DNA of 35,137 nt from Eubacterium sp. (lineage in GTDB: Bacteria; Bacillota; Clostridia; Lachnospirales; Lachnospiraceae): the NCBI GenBank assembly GCA_017433615.1, contig JAFRGW010000057.1:1-35137 (forward strand), written 5' to 3'. The position numbers were made by a program, and so were the translations under genes. The notes under the pieces are model-generated. The model had not been told where the DNA came from. It saw nothing but the letters and a program-made list of their open reading frames with translations, and did not search any database. This document shows, piece after piece, positions 1 to 8,744 of the stretch. Within the stretch, counting starts at the first letter, position 1; the number at the start of each line of letters is the position of its first letter.

Positions 1-55
1 TCAAATACTCTATTTTCACGAAATTATATCACGATTATCCTTCTTATCAAACCAA

Positions 56-79
56 AGGCGCCGCACTGATGCGACGCCT
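56..79 (-). terminator. Probable intrinsic terminator downstream of hisS
   Basis: Read on the minus strand, AGGCGTCGC and GCGGCGCCT can form a 9-bp stem (one T-G wobble) with a 6-nt loop, followed by TTGGTTTG. It lies about 215 nt after the hisS stop codon. The T tract is imperfect, so the call is moderate. A second long-range pair, CGGCCGCT (121-128) and AGCGGCCG (153-160), lies between it and hisS. Confidence 0.45.
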
Positions 80-195
80 CTGCACCCATGGCCCCGCGAA
101 GGCAGCTATTCTTTCGCCTGCGGCCGCTCAACAATGAAGCAATACCGTAAACAGCGGCCGTTCGCAGCGCCGCCAAAGAGTAAGCGCGAGGCGGT

Positions 196-256
196 GGGGA
201 CAAATATATGTTCAATGGCGAATTCTACCTGAGCCAGGGAACATATATTTGTCCCC
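196..256. repeat. Palindromic intergenic repeat, copy 1
   Basis: An exact 18-bp inverted repeat, ggggacaaatatatgttc (196-213) and its reverse complement (239-256), encloses a small second hairpin: TGGC (216-219) and GCCA (233-236) around a 13-nt loop GAATTCTACCTGA (220-232). The same loop, with one or two changes, occurs in the repeats at 8745-8892 and 16146-16217, where it is held by a different stem. The GGGGAC ends resemble elements moved by REP-associated (Y1) transposases, but no such transposase is in the window. The rest of 1-293 holds no convincing gene. Confidence 0.8.
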
Positions 257-293
257 AACACCTCACGCGAACTCATTAAAAGCCCACTTCAAC

Positions 294-1544
294 TCAATCC
301 GCAAAAACCTCTTCAATCTCCGTATAACCTTCATCGGTCAGCTGCTGCTTCTGGAACTTCTTGTTCTTTTTCATCAGAAGTACATTGACCGCCTTGCCTG
401 CTTCACGCTCCTGCATTGCGCGGATGGTAGCCTGCTTCACCTGCTCCGGTGAGAGCCGCTTATCCAGCAGATATGCCTTCTTCTGCGGACGGGTCGGCAC
501 CTGGAAATCACGCTCCAGCAGCAGCATGACAATGCGCTCGAAGCCGATGGAGAAACCGCAGGCCGGCACATTCTGGCCGGTAAATTTGCCAATCATCTCA
601 TCATAGCGTCCGCCGCCGCCGACAGACCCGCCGTACTCATCCATGGCAATCTCGAAGATCGGTCCCGTATAGTAGGACATGCCGCGCACCAATGTCGGAT
701 CAAATACAATCCGGAAGTCTGCGCGCTTGATCGCATCCACAGTTTCTATAATCTCTGCAAGTGCGTCTGCATCCGCCGGATCCAGGTAACCTTCCAGTTT
801 TTCTTTTGCAGTCTGGACACCTGCGGCATCCGGTGTGATTACGCGGAAAAGTTCCAGATAGCGGTCGATGGCATCCTGCGGATAGCCTTCTTTCGCCAGT
901 TCCTCTGCAACACCGTCCAGGCCGATCTTGTCCATTTTATCCAGAATAATGAAAACGGTATCATAGGAATCTGCCGGAAATCCACTGTATGCCGCCATTG
1001 CCCGAAGAATCCGCCGGTCATTGATCCGGATTGTGAAATTCGAGAAATCCAGCTTGCCCAGAAGAGTTGTTGTTGCAAGAATCAGCTCAATCTCGGCCAG
1101 GTTGGTCGCCTCGCCCAGAATATCAATATCACACTGCATAAACTGACGGTAGCGGCCGCGCTGCGGACGGTCTGCACGCCATACATTTCCCATCTGCAGA
1201 GCCTTGAACGGAGCCGGCAGCTCCGCGGCATTATTTGCATAGTATCTGGAAAGCGGCACGGTCAGATCATAGCGGAGACCGCCGTCTACCAGATCCATCT
1301 CCTCTTTTGCCTCTGCAAGGCGAAGCTTCTCGCCGCGCTTCAGGATCTTGAAAATCAGTTTCTCATTTTCCCCGCCCTGTTTGCTGTTCAGGTTCTCAAT
1401 ATGCTCGACACAGGGTGTCTCCATTGAGGTGAATCCGAACGTTGCATAGGTCTGTTTAATCAATCCGATCACATAGTCACGGATCTCCATCTCCCGCGGC
1501 AGAATGTCCTTCATTCCTGTTACGGGTTTTTTCTTCATGGCCAT
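294..1544 (-). CDS. hisS: Histidine--tRNA ligase
   Basis: Class II aminoacyl-tRNA synthetase that charges tRNA-His, 416 residues from this start. Visible signatures are motif 2 (VWRADRPQRGRYRQF, about residues 121-135), the histidine-specific loop LVRGMSYYTG (about 285-295), GGGRYD (about 310-315) and motif 3 (GFSIGFERIV, about 330-339). The longer frame reaches 1607, but the ATG at 1544 has AAGGAG seven bases upstream and starts like its relatives (MAMKKKPVTGMKDILP), so it is preferred. The C-terminal anticodon-binding part is only about 60 residues, shorter than the usual 90 or so. Motif 2 and the following QCDIDILG look more like the eukaryote/archaeal HisRS type than the E. coli type. These catalytic motifs argue against the HisZ paralogue. 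It is the last gene of the minus-strand run in the window, 98 nt after hemZ. Confidence 0.96.
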   Translation of the reverse strand: MAMKKKPVTGMKDILPREMEIRDYVIGLIKQTYATFGFTSMETPCVEHIENLNSKQGGENEKLIFKILKRGEKLRLAEAKEEMDLVDGGLRYDLTVPLSRYYANNAAELPAPFKALQMGNVWRADRPQRGRYRQFMQCDIDILGEATNLAEIELILATTTLLGKLDFSNFTIRINDRRILRAMAAYSGFPADSYDTVFIILDKMDKIGLDGVAEELAKEGYPQDAIDRYLELFRVITPDAAGVQTAKEKLEGYLDPADADALAEIIETVDAIKRADFRIVFDPTLVRGMSYYTGPIFEIAMDEYGGSVGGGGRYDEMIGKFTGQNVPACGFSIGFERIVMLLLERDFQVPTRPQKKAYLLDKRLSPEQVKQATIRAMQEREAGKAVNVLLMKKNKKFQKQQLTDEGYTEIEEVFAD

Positions 1545-1642
1545 CTTATATCTCCTTTTTACAACTTTATTTTCATAAGAAATCAACAGGTCCGTGAGCT
1601 TAGCCACTCAGCAGCGAGTGTTTCTGCGATGGAATGCTGATT

Positions 1643-3172
1643 TCACTGTTTTTGTAATAATATCCGTTTCCGCTCTATCATCTCATCTGTCCGGGCAAGA
1701 TATTCCTGCAGGCTCTTGACGTTGCCTGCACGCCCGCCTTTGCTGCCGTCCGGCAGGATCAGTTTGGTGGCGGCGCCGCAGCCGTTTCCCACGATCGTCT
1801 GCTTTTCTTCCATGATGAGAATATTGTACAGGCAGGCCTTTCCCGCCTTCGCGTAACCGACATTTTCAAAATTCCCCGCCATATTTTTCTGTCGGTAGAG
1901 GTAGTATGGTGACATTTCCATCCGCGCGGCTCCCTCTGCGACGGCATCCATGATTTCAATCGAATTTGCAAAGGATACCGGCCGCCAGATATCGCGGAAC
2001 TCATTCATCCGCGCCGCCCGCTTCAATGCCAGGGAATGGACGGTAAATGCATCCGGCGCAAGCTGCTCAATTGCAGCCATGGAAGCCGCTGCCTCTGCCG
2101 CGCCTTCGCCGGGCAGGCCGACAATCATATCCATATTGATATGATCAAATCCCAGCTTACGCGCCAGATGAAATGCATCCACGGTTTCTTCTACCGTGTG
2201 CCGGCGCCCGATCAGATCCAGCGTCTTCTGATGCATGGTCTGCGGATTGATGGAAATCCGTGTCACCGGGTGCGCTGCCAGCACAGACAGCATCTCTTCT
2301 GTAATCGTATCCGGGCGTCCTGCTTCTACCGTAAATTCCCGCAGATCTGAAAAAGAAAACAGGTGTTCCATACAGGTCAGCAGCGTATCCATCTGTTCCG
2401 GTGAAAGAGACGTCGGCGTTCCGCCCCCGATGTAAATCGTGTCCAGCCGTGTCGTCTGCATCAGCTGCGCGGTCATCTCCAGTTCACGTGTCAGCGCCGA
2501 CAGATACGGTTCGACGGAATCCTTCCACGCATTCAGCGGATGGGAGCCAAATGTACAGTACAGACAGATGGACGGGCAGAATGGAATATCCACATAAAGA
2601 CTATATCCACTCCGGTAATCAAACTGCTGCAGAAGTGTCTGCTCGCGTGATGCCACAGATACCGCCAGTTCTGCCTTGGCCGGACTGACACAGTAGCGCG
2701 TCTGCATCGCGCGGACTGCTTCTTCCTGCGTCATGTGCTCATCTTCCAGCATTCCGGTCACCAGCCGGACCGGCCGGATCCCCGAGAGATCTCCCCAAGG
2801 AAGCGGATGGCCGCACTGCTTTACAAGGCCTGAATAAACCAGCCTTTTCAGCTGGTTTTTTGTCTCTTTCCTGTCATCCGGTGCCGTGAGCTGCAGCGTT
2901 TCCCGCCAGACCGTCTGTGCTTCTGCCCGTTCCGGCCCGGCTGCTTTCTGCGCGGGCAGTTCTTCCGTCGAAGCAGCTGACTCCTGTGTCATTTCCACAG
3001 TAATCTGTTCCCGCCCGTAAGCAATCCGCCAGATAAGATCCGCTTCTGCAGACAGTATTTGATCCGTCTCTTCATACCGGATCTCCATCTCTGCGTCCGG
3101 ATAGAATGCGCGGATCAGATTAAATATATCATATTCAAATTTCTTTTCGTTAAAGATCAGAAGTATCTTCAT
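1643..3172 (-). CDS. hemZ: Coproporphyrinogen III oxidase-like radical SAM protein HemZ
   Basis: Radical-SAM protein of the HemN/HemZ group, 509 residues. The iron-sulfur motif is CPSICLYC (Cys 199, 203, 206) in YVDIPFCPSICLYCTFG, followed by the IYIGGGTPTSL and INPQTMHQKTL segments typical of HemN-like enzymes. HemZ proteins have an extra N-terminal domain before the SAM core, as here (about 190 residues). Residues about 60-95 are a Glu/Ala-rich linker. The frame can be extended to a GTG at 3193, but the ATG at 3172 overlaps the stop of the upstream MBL gene (ATGA), which suggests translational coupling, and gives the expected start MKILLIFNEKKFEYD. The family name implies oxygen-independent coproporphyrinogen oxidation; many HemN-like proteins have other roles, so the substrate is not proven. 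Confidence 0.9.
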   Translation of the reverse strand: MKILLIFNEKKFEYDIFNLIRAFYPDAEMEIRYEETDQILSAEADLIWRIAYGREQITVEMTQESAASTEELPAQKAAGPERAEAQTVWRETLQLTAPDDRKETKNQLKRLVYSGLVKQCGHPLPWGDLSGIRPVRLVTGMLEDEHMTQEEAVRAMQTRYCVSPAKAELAVSVASREQTLLQQFDYRSGYSLYVDIPFCPSICLYCTFGSHPLNAWKDSVEPYLSALTRELEMTAQLMQTTRLDTIYIGGGTPTSLSPEQMDTLLTCMEHLFSFSDLREFTVEAGRPDTITEEMLSVLAAHPVTRISINPQTMHQKTLDLIGRRHTVEETVDAFHLARKLGFDHINMDMIVGLPGEGAAEAAASMAAIEQLAPDAFTVHSLALKRAARMNEFRDIWRPVSFANSIEIMDAVAEGAARMEMSPYYLYRQKNMAGNFENVGYAKAGKACLYNILIMEEKQTIVGNGCGAATKLILPDGSKGGRAGNVKSLQEYLARTDEMIERKRILLQKQ

Positions 3173-3804
3173 CGCGGAATAAACGGATTCCACCGTTTCT
3201 CATCTGCAATGGTTGTCGGTGCATTGTGCCCCGGATAAACCGCCGTTTCATCCGGCAGTTCATCTGTCAGACGCTTCAGGCTTTTCATCATATCCTGGAC
3301 ACTGGAGGTCGGAAAATCCGTGCGCCCGCATGAACCCTGAAACAGGGTGTCCCCGGAGATCAGAACGCCTTCATCCGGGAAGTAGTAACAGCAGCTTCCC
3401 TGTGTATGTCCCGGCGTAAACAGCACCTGAATACGAAATCCTGCAAGTTCCAGCTGCTCGCCTTCTGTGACATACCGGTCGGCGCTTACAGCTGTTCCCG
3501 CCTCCCAGACACCGGAAAGATTCAGCATCGGATCTTCCAGAACTGCTTTCTCCTTCACATGTGCATAGATCTCACAATTATATTTTCTGCGGAGTTCATC
3601 TGCCGCGAGCATGTGATCGAAATGCCCGTGCGTCAGCAGGATTGCCACCGGCTTTGCCTCCATCGCCTCGACACGCTTCTGGATGCCGAACGCCTGATCC
3701 GCCGGATCAACAATGAGCATCTCATGTGTCTCTTTGTTCATCAGCAGATAGCAGTTCGTCATGATATTGCCGAGCAGCAGACTTTTTATCTCTAATTTGT
3801 TCAT
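3169..3804 (-). CDS. MBL-fold metallo-hydrolase (glyoxalase II-like)
   Basis: A 211-residue metallo-beta-lactamase fold protein. The metal-binding motif is HGHFDH (residues 59-64), followed by GHTQGSCCYYF, GDTLFQGSCGRTDFP and YPGHNAPTTI, which supply the later metal ligands in the YcbL/glyoxalase II-type subgroup. Proteins of this group hydrolyse thioesters such as S-lactoylglutathione in vitro; the substrate in a Gram-positive anaerobe is unknown. The start at 3804 is chosen over 3846 because AAAGGAAG lies just upstream and the protein then begins MNKLEIKSLLLGNIMTNCYL, the usual first strand. Its stop overlaps the hemZ start by 4 nt. Confidence 0.9.
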   Translation of the reverse strand: MNKLEIKSLLLGNIMTNCYLLMNKETHEMLIVDPADQAFGIQKRVEAMEAKPVAILLTHGHFDHMLAADELRRKYNCEIYAHVKEKAVLEDPMLNLSGVWEAGTAVSADRYVTEGEQLELAGFRIQVLFTPGHTQGSCCYYFPDEGVLISGDTLFQGSCGRTDFPTSSVQDMMKSLKRLTDELPDETAVYPGHNAPTTIADEKRWNPFIPR

Positions 3805-3834
3805 ATGATTCTTCCTTTTCCGGAAAGACCGGAT

Positions 3835-3908
3835 CCATGCCGGCAATTATACGCAACGGTTCTTACACATAATGATACCCATGCCGGCTCTTACCCGTAA
3901 CGGATTTT
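3835..3908. repeat. Imperfect direct repeat between rel and the MBL gene
   Basis: Two 30-nt units, 3835-3864 and 3879-3908, share ccatgccggc at their start and aacgg near their end, with differences between. The first unit overlaps the rejected 5' extension of the MBL gene. The function is unknown; a small local duplication that has diverged is the simplest view. Confidence 0.5.
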
Positions 3909-3952
3909 CCTGCATCAGGATCCGGTTCCGCAAATGCTCTGCACAGGATGCG

Positions 3953-6268
3953 TTATCCCACGGTACGGCTGACATCTGTGACATTCTCCACCTGACGGAT
4001 CTTCTGCATAATCTGCATCAGTTCGTCCCTGCTGGAAACGTCAAACGTAATCTCCATCGTGGCAACATTCTGTTTATTCAGACGCACATTGATCGCGCTC
4101 ATGTCAACGCCGCGGTCCGAGAAGACGCGGGAAATGTCAACCAGCAGTCCGGTTCTGTTCTGTGCGAACACTTTGATCTCGACCGTGTAACTCTGTCTGC
4201 CGTCCTGCTCCGGCGCCCACTCGGCGTCAATCAGCCGGTCGCGCTCTGATTCAGGCAGGGTCATAATATTGACGCAGTCCGTCCGGTGAATGGTTATGCC
4301 GCGTCCGCGTGTGACAAATCCGACAATCTCGTCGCCCGGAATCGGGCTGCAGCATTTCGAGAAGCGCACGGAAACATCAGTAATGCCGCGGACCGTGATC
4401 CCGCCTTTGTGGCGCTCATTTTCCGTGAGATGGGAAATGCTGTCCGATCCCTGTACTGCTTCCAGAACCTGCTGGTCCGTAATGCGTGCTGCCTGGTCGG
4501 CCTCCCACGCACTTTTCAGGCGGTTCAGGACCTGTCCCTCTTTCAGACCGCCGTGTCCGATCGCTGCCAGAACGGATTCCCAGTCATTGAACCCATAACG
4601 GTGCATGACACGTTCCATATAGGCAGGTTTCAGATATTCGGAGAGCGGCTGCTCCTTGCGTTTCGCGTACGCATTCAGCGCGTCGCGGCCTTTCAGAATA
4701 TTGTCTTCTTTCTTCTCCTCACGGAACCAGCGGTTGATCCGGTTGCGCGCGGTCGTGCTCTTGACGACTTTCAGCCAGTCGCGGCTCGGTCCGCGGGAAT
4801 TCTGCGAGGTAATAATCTCAATCCGGTCGCCGTTCTGCAGAACGGTTTCGATCGGCACAAGCTTGCCGTTGATGCGGGCACCCACCATCCGGTTGCCGAC
4901 AGCCGAGTGTACGGCATAGGCAAAATCAATGGTACAGGATCCGCTCGGCAGTGCCTTCAGATCGCCGGCCGGCGAAAATACATAAACATTCTCCGTAAAC
5001 AGATCCAGATCGCTCTTAAGCAGACTCATGAATTCCTTGTTGTCAGAGGAATCCTGCTGCCACTCCAGAATCTGACGAAGCCAGTTGAGTTTCTCTTCCT
5101 CATCGATGTCGCCTGGACGGCGCGGCATGTCCTCACCGGACTTATAGCGCCAGTGTGCCGCGATACCATATTCAGCAACCCGGTGCATTGCAAATGTCCG
5201 GATCTGAATCTCAAAAGGCCTGCCGGTCGCGCTGATCAGCGTCGTGTGGAGCGACTGATACATATTCGGCTTCGGCATGGCGATATAGTCTTTGAAACGT
5301 CCGGGAATCGGTGTATAAAGCTCATGAATTACACCGAGCGCAGCGTAACAGTCCCTGACTGTCGGAACGATGATACGTACTGCAAAGACATCATAGATCT
5401 GATCCAGCGTCTTGTTCTGATTGACCATCTTTTTGTAGATGCTGAACATGTGCTTGACACGGCCCGTGATCTCTGCCTGAATTCCCGCCGTTTCAATCTG
5501 CCTGCGCACATCTGCGACGATCTTCCTGACAAATTCCTCGCGGACTTCTTTCTTCTGGTCAATCTGCTCGACCAGATTCTGGTATTCCTCCGGATAGAGA
5601 TATTTCAGTGCCAGATCCTCGAGCTCATTCTTGATCTTTGCAAGACCGAGACGGCCTGCAATCGGCGAATAGATATCCAGCGTCTCGCGGGATTTGTCGT
5701 GCTGCTTCACCGGCTTCATATACTGAAGGGTCCGCATATTATGCAGGCGGTCCGCCAGTTTTACCAGAATGACGCGGATATCCTTGGCCATGGCCAGAAA
5801 CAGTTTGCGCAGATTCTCTGCCTGCTCCTCAAGCTTATCCGCTTTATAAGACAGCTGACTCAGTTTGGTGACACCGTCGACAATCATCGCGACATCCGGT
5901 CCGAACTGCTCGGTCAGCTCCTCATTTGTCATAATCGTGTCTTCCACGACATCGTGCAGCAGCGCCGCCACGAGGGACTCGCAGTCCATCTCCAGATCTG
6001 CCAGAATGATCGCAACACAGAGTGGATGGATGATGTAGGGCTCACCTGATTTGCGCAGCTGCCCGTCATGCGCGATCCGCGCAATCTCATAGGCCTTCTC
6101 GACAATCTCAATCGTCCCTTCCGGGTAATAGCTGCGGATCAGACGGAGAAGCTCTTCATAGAGCTCTTCCGGCGTTGTGAAATCCTCCATGGACTTCACA
6201 TTGGCATCCACAGCGGCAATTTCTCTCTTCAGTTGTTCTTTGTCCTGAATATTGGTAATTTCGCGCAT
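3953..6268 (-). CDS. relA: Bifunctional (p)ppGpp synthetase/hydrolase (Rel)
   Basis: Long RelA/SpoT homologue, 771 residues, that makes and degrades (p)ppGpp in the stringent response. Domains in order are the HD hydrolase (HDVVEDT, about residue 105), the synthetase with RFKDYIAMPKPNMYQSLHTTL (about 330-350) and RVAEYGIAAHWRYK, the TGS domain (VYVFSPAGDLKALPSG onward), the zinc-finger/CC region (FSKCCSPIPGDEIVGF) and a C-terminal ACT/RRM domain. Both the HDxxED motif and the RxKD form of the synthetase are intact, so both activities are expected, as in other Firmicutes Rel enzymes. The start at 6268 has GGAGG five bases upstream; the GTG at 6274 would sit on that Shine-Dalgarno sequence. It follows apt by 70 nt. 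Confidence 0.97.
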   Translation of the reverse strand: MREITNIQDKEQLKREIAAVDANVKSMEDFTTPEELYEELLRLIRSYYPEGTIEIVEKAYEIARIAHDGQLRKSGEPYIIHPLCVAIILADLEMDCESLVAALLHDVVEDTIMTNEELTEQFGPDVAMIVDGVTKLSQLSYKADKLEEQAENLRKLFLAMAKDIRVILVKLADRLHNMRTLQYMKPVKQHDKSRETLDIYSPIAGRLGLAKIKNELEDLALKYLYPEEYQNLVEQIDQKKEVREEFVRKIVADVRRQIETAGIQAEITGRVKHMFSIYKKMVNQNKTLDQIYDVFAVRIIVPTVRDCYAALGVIHELYTPIPGRFKDYIAMPKPNMYQSLHTTLISATGRPFEIQIRTFAMHRVAEYGIAAHWRYKSGEDMPRRPGDIDEEEKLNWLRQILEWQQDSSDNKEFMSLLKSDLDLFTENVYVFSPAGDLKALPSGSCTIDFAYAVHSAVGNRMVGARINGKLVPIETVLQNGDRIEIITSQNSRGPSRDWLKVVKSTTARNRINRWFREEKKEDNILKGRDALNAYAKRKEQPLSEYLKPAYMERVMHRYGFNDWESVLAAIGHGGLKEGQVLNRLKSAWEADQAARITDQQVLEAVQGSDSISHLTENERHKGGITVRGITDVSVRFSKCCSPIPGDEIVGFVTRGRGITIHRTDCVNIMTLPESERDRLIDAEWAPEQDGRQSYTVEIKVFAQNRTGLLVDISRVFSDRGVDMSAINVRLNKQNVATMEITFDVSSRDELMQIMQKIRQVENVTDVSRTVG

Positions 6269-6289
6269 GAACACCTCCGATCTGTCCTC

Positions 6290-6350
6290 TTCAGAAAGAT
6301 TTCCGGTTATTTTCCCTCGTATTCAGAAAGATTTCCGGTTATTTTCCCTC
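6290..6350. repeat. Tandem duplication spanning the apt 3' end
   Basis: A 29-bp sequence at 6290-6318 is repeated exactly at 6322-6350 (period 32 bp). The second unit contains the last apt codons (Glu-Gly-Lys) and its TAA stop; the first is a non-coding copy of the same stretch lying before rel. A recent slippage-type duplication explains it. Confidence 0.9.
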
Positions 6351-6863
6351 ATAAATAATTGCAGAATCAATGTCATATTCTGCCAGTTTTTCTCTGCCTT
6401 TGAGGCCTGCCAGCTCCATAACGAAGACCATCTTGACGACTTCGCCGCCGAGTTCTTCAAATAGCTCTGCTGCCGCCTTGACGGTTCCGCCGGTCGCGAT
6501 CAGATCGTCGATAATGACAACCTTCTGTCCCGGCTGAATCGCATCCTTGTGAATCTCGATCTCAGCTGTGCCGTACTCCAGGTCATATTTCTTGGAGACA
6601 GTTTCCCGCGGCAGTTTGCCTTTCTTACGAACCGGGATGAACGGCTTATGCATATTGTAGGCAACCGGAACACCGAAAATAAATCCTCTGGACTCGGTTC
6701 CGGCGATCACATCAAACTCTACACCTTCCAGAAACTTCTGCAGAGAATCAATCGAGAGCTGAAGGCCGTCTGCATCCTGCAGAATGCTGGTAACATCTCT
6801 GAAAATGATTCCTTTTTCCGGAAAGTCCGGGATACTTACAACATATTCTTCAAGTTTTTTCAT
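6339..6863 (-). CDS. apt: Adenine phosphoribosyltransferase
   Basis: Purine salvage enzyme that converts adenine and PRPP to AMP and pyrophosphate in the cytoplasm, 174 residues, the usual length. The PRPP-binding loop is VVIIDDLIATGGTVKAA (about residues 119-135), and the N-terminal IPDFPEKGIIFRDVT is characteristic of Apt. The ATG at 6863 has AAGGAGG five bases upstream. It stands between recJ and rel in the order typical for Clostridia. Its last codons are part of a 32-bp-period tandem duplication. Confidence 0.97.
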   Translation of the reverse strand: MKKLEEYVVSIPDFPEKGIIFRDVTSILQDADGLQLSIDSLQKFLEGVEFDVIAGTESRGFIFGVPVAYNMHKPFIPVRKKGKLPRETVSKKYDLEYGTAEIEIHKDAIQPGQKVVIIDDLIATGGTVKAAAELFEELGGEVVKMVFVMELAGLKGREKLAEYDIDSAIIYEGK

Positions 6864-6958
6864 GTATTCCTCCTTGTGATCAGCCGGATCATCTTTTTCT
6901 CTGATTCCTGCAGCCGGCCTGTGAAGACCGTATTATACAGGAATTATAAATAAAATTA

Positions 6959-6987
6959 AGTATAGCATTATCAGGGTTGAGATTCAA
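6959..6987 (-). promoter_or_regulatory. Probable sigma-A promoter for apt-rel
   Basis: On the minus strand TTGAAT (6982-6987) and TATACT (6959-6964) are separated by 17 bases. It lies just after the recJ stop, about 95 nt before apt. A second TATAAT is present at 6932-6937 but has no good -35. Confidence 0.65.
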
Positions 6988-7001
6988 TATTTCATGGAGA
7001 A

Positions 7002-8729
7002 TCAAAGCGTTCTCCGGCGATAATTCGTGATCGTGACCTGCAGTGTATTTCTTCCCCGGAATGTATCGATTCCGGGATAGTAGATGACATCAATATGCGC
7101 GCCGTCTGTATCTGATACAAACCGGGCCCCTTCGCCGAAATACACGGCGTCAATGGTCAGTCCCGCCGGATTCTTCAGGCGGCATTTGACGACATTTCCG
7201 CTCTTTCCGAAAATGCGCGGCTGCACGACCTGAAGATCCCGGTCTGCGAATACGGGTTTGCTGTTTCCTTTTCCAAACGGCCTGAGATAATCAATCTGCT
7301 CTACCAGCTTTGCTGTCACATAGGAAACAGGCATGGGCACATCAATTACCGTTTTGGGAATGAGATCTTCCTCTGTCAGCTGACAGGATCTGTTGATCTG
7401 GCGCCGGAACGCCTCGACCTGATCTTCATCCAGAGAAAGTCCCGCGGCAAGCCGGTGTCCCCCGAACTTCGTGAGCAGTTCGCTGCAGGTACACACCCCC
7501 GCATACATATCGTAGGCGTCGATCGACCTGCCGGATCCCTTGACGCCGTCTGCCGCCTGTGTCAGGACAAATACCGGCCTGTGATACTGTTCGCGGATCC
7601 TGCCTGCGACAATTCCCGCCAGCGATTCGTGACAGTCCGGCAGATAAACCACCATGACGCGGTCCTGATCCAGTCCTGTCTCACGGATCAGCTGCAGTGC
7701 GTTCTCCTCACTCTGCACCGTCATGGATTTCCGGCTGGCATTGAGCGCGATCAGATCCCCTGCCAGGCGGGAAGCCTCAGTCTCATCTTCTGCAGTCAGC
7801 AGTTCCAGTGCATGTCCGGCCGTGTCCAGACGTCCGCTGGCATTCAGGCAGGGGCCGAGCACAAACCCGACATGATAAACATCAATCGCCGACGGTTCAA
7901 TCTTATTCTGCCGGATCAGTTCCGCCAGTCCCGGGTTTTCTGTCCGCCGGAGCCGCTTCAGTCCTTCCCGGACGATGATCCGGTTTTCATCGGTGAGATC
8001 CATGACATCACCGATGGTGGCGAACGCAGCATATTCCAGAAACGCCATTGCCTCTGCTTCCGGAATCCCCGCCCGGCGGTAAAGCCCGGTGATCAGTTTC
8101 CAGGCAACCGCTGCCCCGCAGAGGCCCGGATATGGATAGCTGCAGTCTGTCCGCTTCGGGTCGATAACTGCCTCCGCGCGCGGAAGCTGCATCTTTTCCG
8201 TGCCGTCTGCATCAGTGATTTTCGGCACCTCGTGGTGATCTGTCACTATGGCCTGCATGCCGTATTCATAGGCCAGTTCCAGTTCCGCCGCAGCAGCGAT
8301 ACCATTATCACAGGTGACCAGAATTTCCCGGCCGTCCCGATGCGCACACTCCACCAGACGTGCATTCAGTCCGTATCCGTCCCGGATCCGCTCCGGGATC
8401 CGCACATCCACGTCAGCTCCGAGTCTCGACAACCCGCGCAGCAAAATATAAGAGGCCATGACACCGTCAATATCATAATCGCCGATGATCCGGATCTTCC
8501 TGCCTTCCCGGACTGCCCCTGTCAGAAATCCGACCGCCTCCGGCAGATCCTTCAGCAGTGCCGGATCGTACAGATCCGCCTCTGTGCCATTCAGATATTT
8601 ATCTATTGCCGCATTTCCGATAACATCCCTGTTGCGGATCAGACGCGCAATCACAGGATCAATGTGAAACTGCTGCGCAATCGCATTGAAATCGGCACGC
8701 TTGGCAGCCACAACCCAGTTCTCTTTCAT
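7002..8729 (-). CDS. recJ: Single-stranded-DNA-specific exonuclease RecJ
   Basis: DHH-family 5'-3' exonuclease acting in recombination and repair, 575 residues. Visible motifs are GDYDIDGVMASYIL (motif I, about residue 85), VTCDNGIAA, VTDHHEVP (motif III), VIDPKR, and GPCLNASGRLDTA before the DHHA1 region, where FGGHRLAAGLS gives the GGHxxAAG signature. The C-terminal OB-fold segment ends ITNYRRRTL. An upstream GTG/ATG reading would extend it to 8909, but that stretch is the palindromic repeat at 8745-8892; the ATG at 8729 has AAGGAG five bases upstream and starts MKENWVVAAKRADF as expected. Confidence 0.96.
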   Translation of the reverse strand: MKENWVVAAKRADFNAIAQQFHIDPVIARLIRNRDVIGNAAIDKYLNGTEADLYDPALLKDLPEAVGFLTGAVREGRKIRIIGDYDIDGVMASYILLRGLSRLGADVDVRIPERIRDGYGLNARLVECAHRDGREILVTCDNGIAAAAELELAYEYGMQAIVTDHHEVPKITDADGTEKMQLPRAEAVIDPKRTDCSYPYPGLCGAAVAWKLITGLYRRAGIPEAEAMAFLEYAAFATIGDVMDLTDENRIIVREGLKRLRRTENPGLAELIRQNKIEPSAIDVYHVGFVLGPCLNASGRLDTAGHALELLTAEDETEASRLAGDLIALNASRKSMTVQSEENALQLIRETGLDQDRVMVVYLPDCHESLAGIVAGRIREQYHRPVFVLTQAADGVKGSGRSIDAYDMYAGVCTCSELLTKFGGHRLAAGLSLDEDQVEAFRRQINRSCQLTEEDLIPKTVIDVPMPVSYVTAKLVEQIDYLRPFGKGNSKPVFADRDLQVVQPRIFGKSGNVVKCRLKNPAGLTIDAVYFGEGARFVSDTDGAHIDVIYYPGIDTFRGRNTLQVTITNYRRRTL

Positions 8730-8744
8730 GTTAACTCCTTCACA

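Noticed and set aside
24-215. 63-codon minus-strand ORF at the left edge
   Set aside because: It starts inside the arm of repeat copy 1 and runs through hairpin DNA; Arg/Ala-rich translation with no ribosome binding site.
1545-1642. T-box leader before hisS
   Set aside because: The gap is only 98 nt and shows no antiterminator or T-box sequence.
4286-6049. 587-codon plus-strand ORF opposite rel
   Set aside because: It is antisense to a complete Rel protein with all its motifs; the open frame comes from codon bias. The same holds for 7455-9230, 16029-17930, 11928-12935 and 22474-23748.
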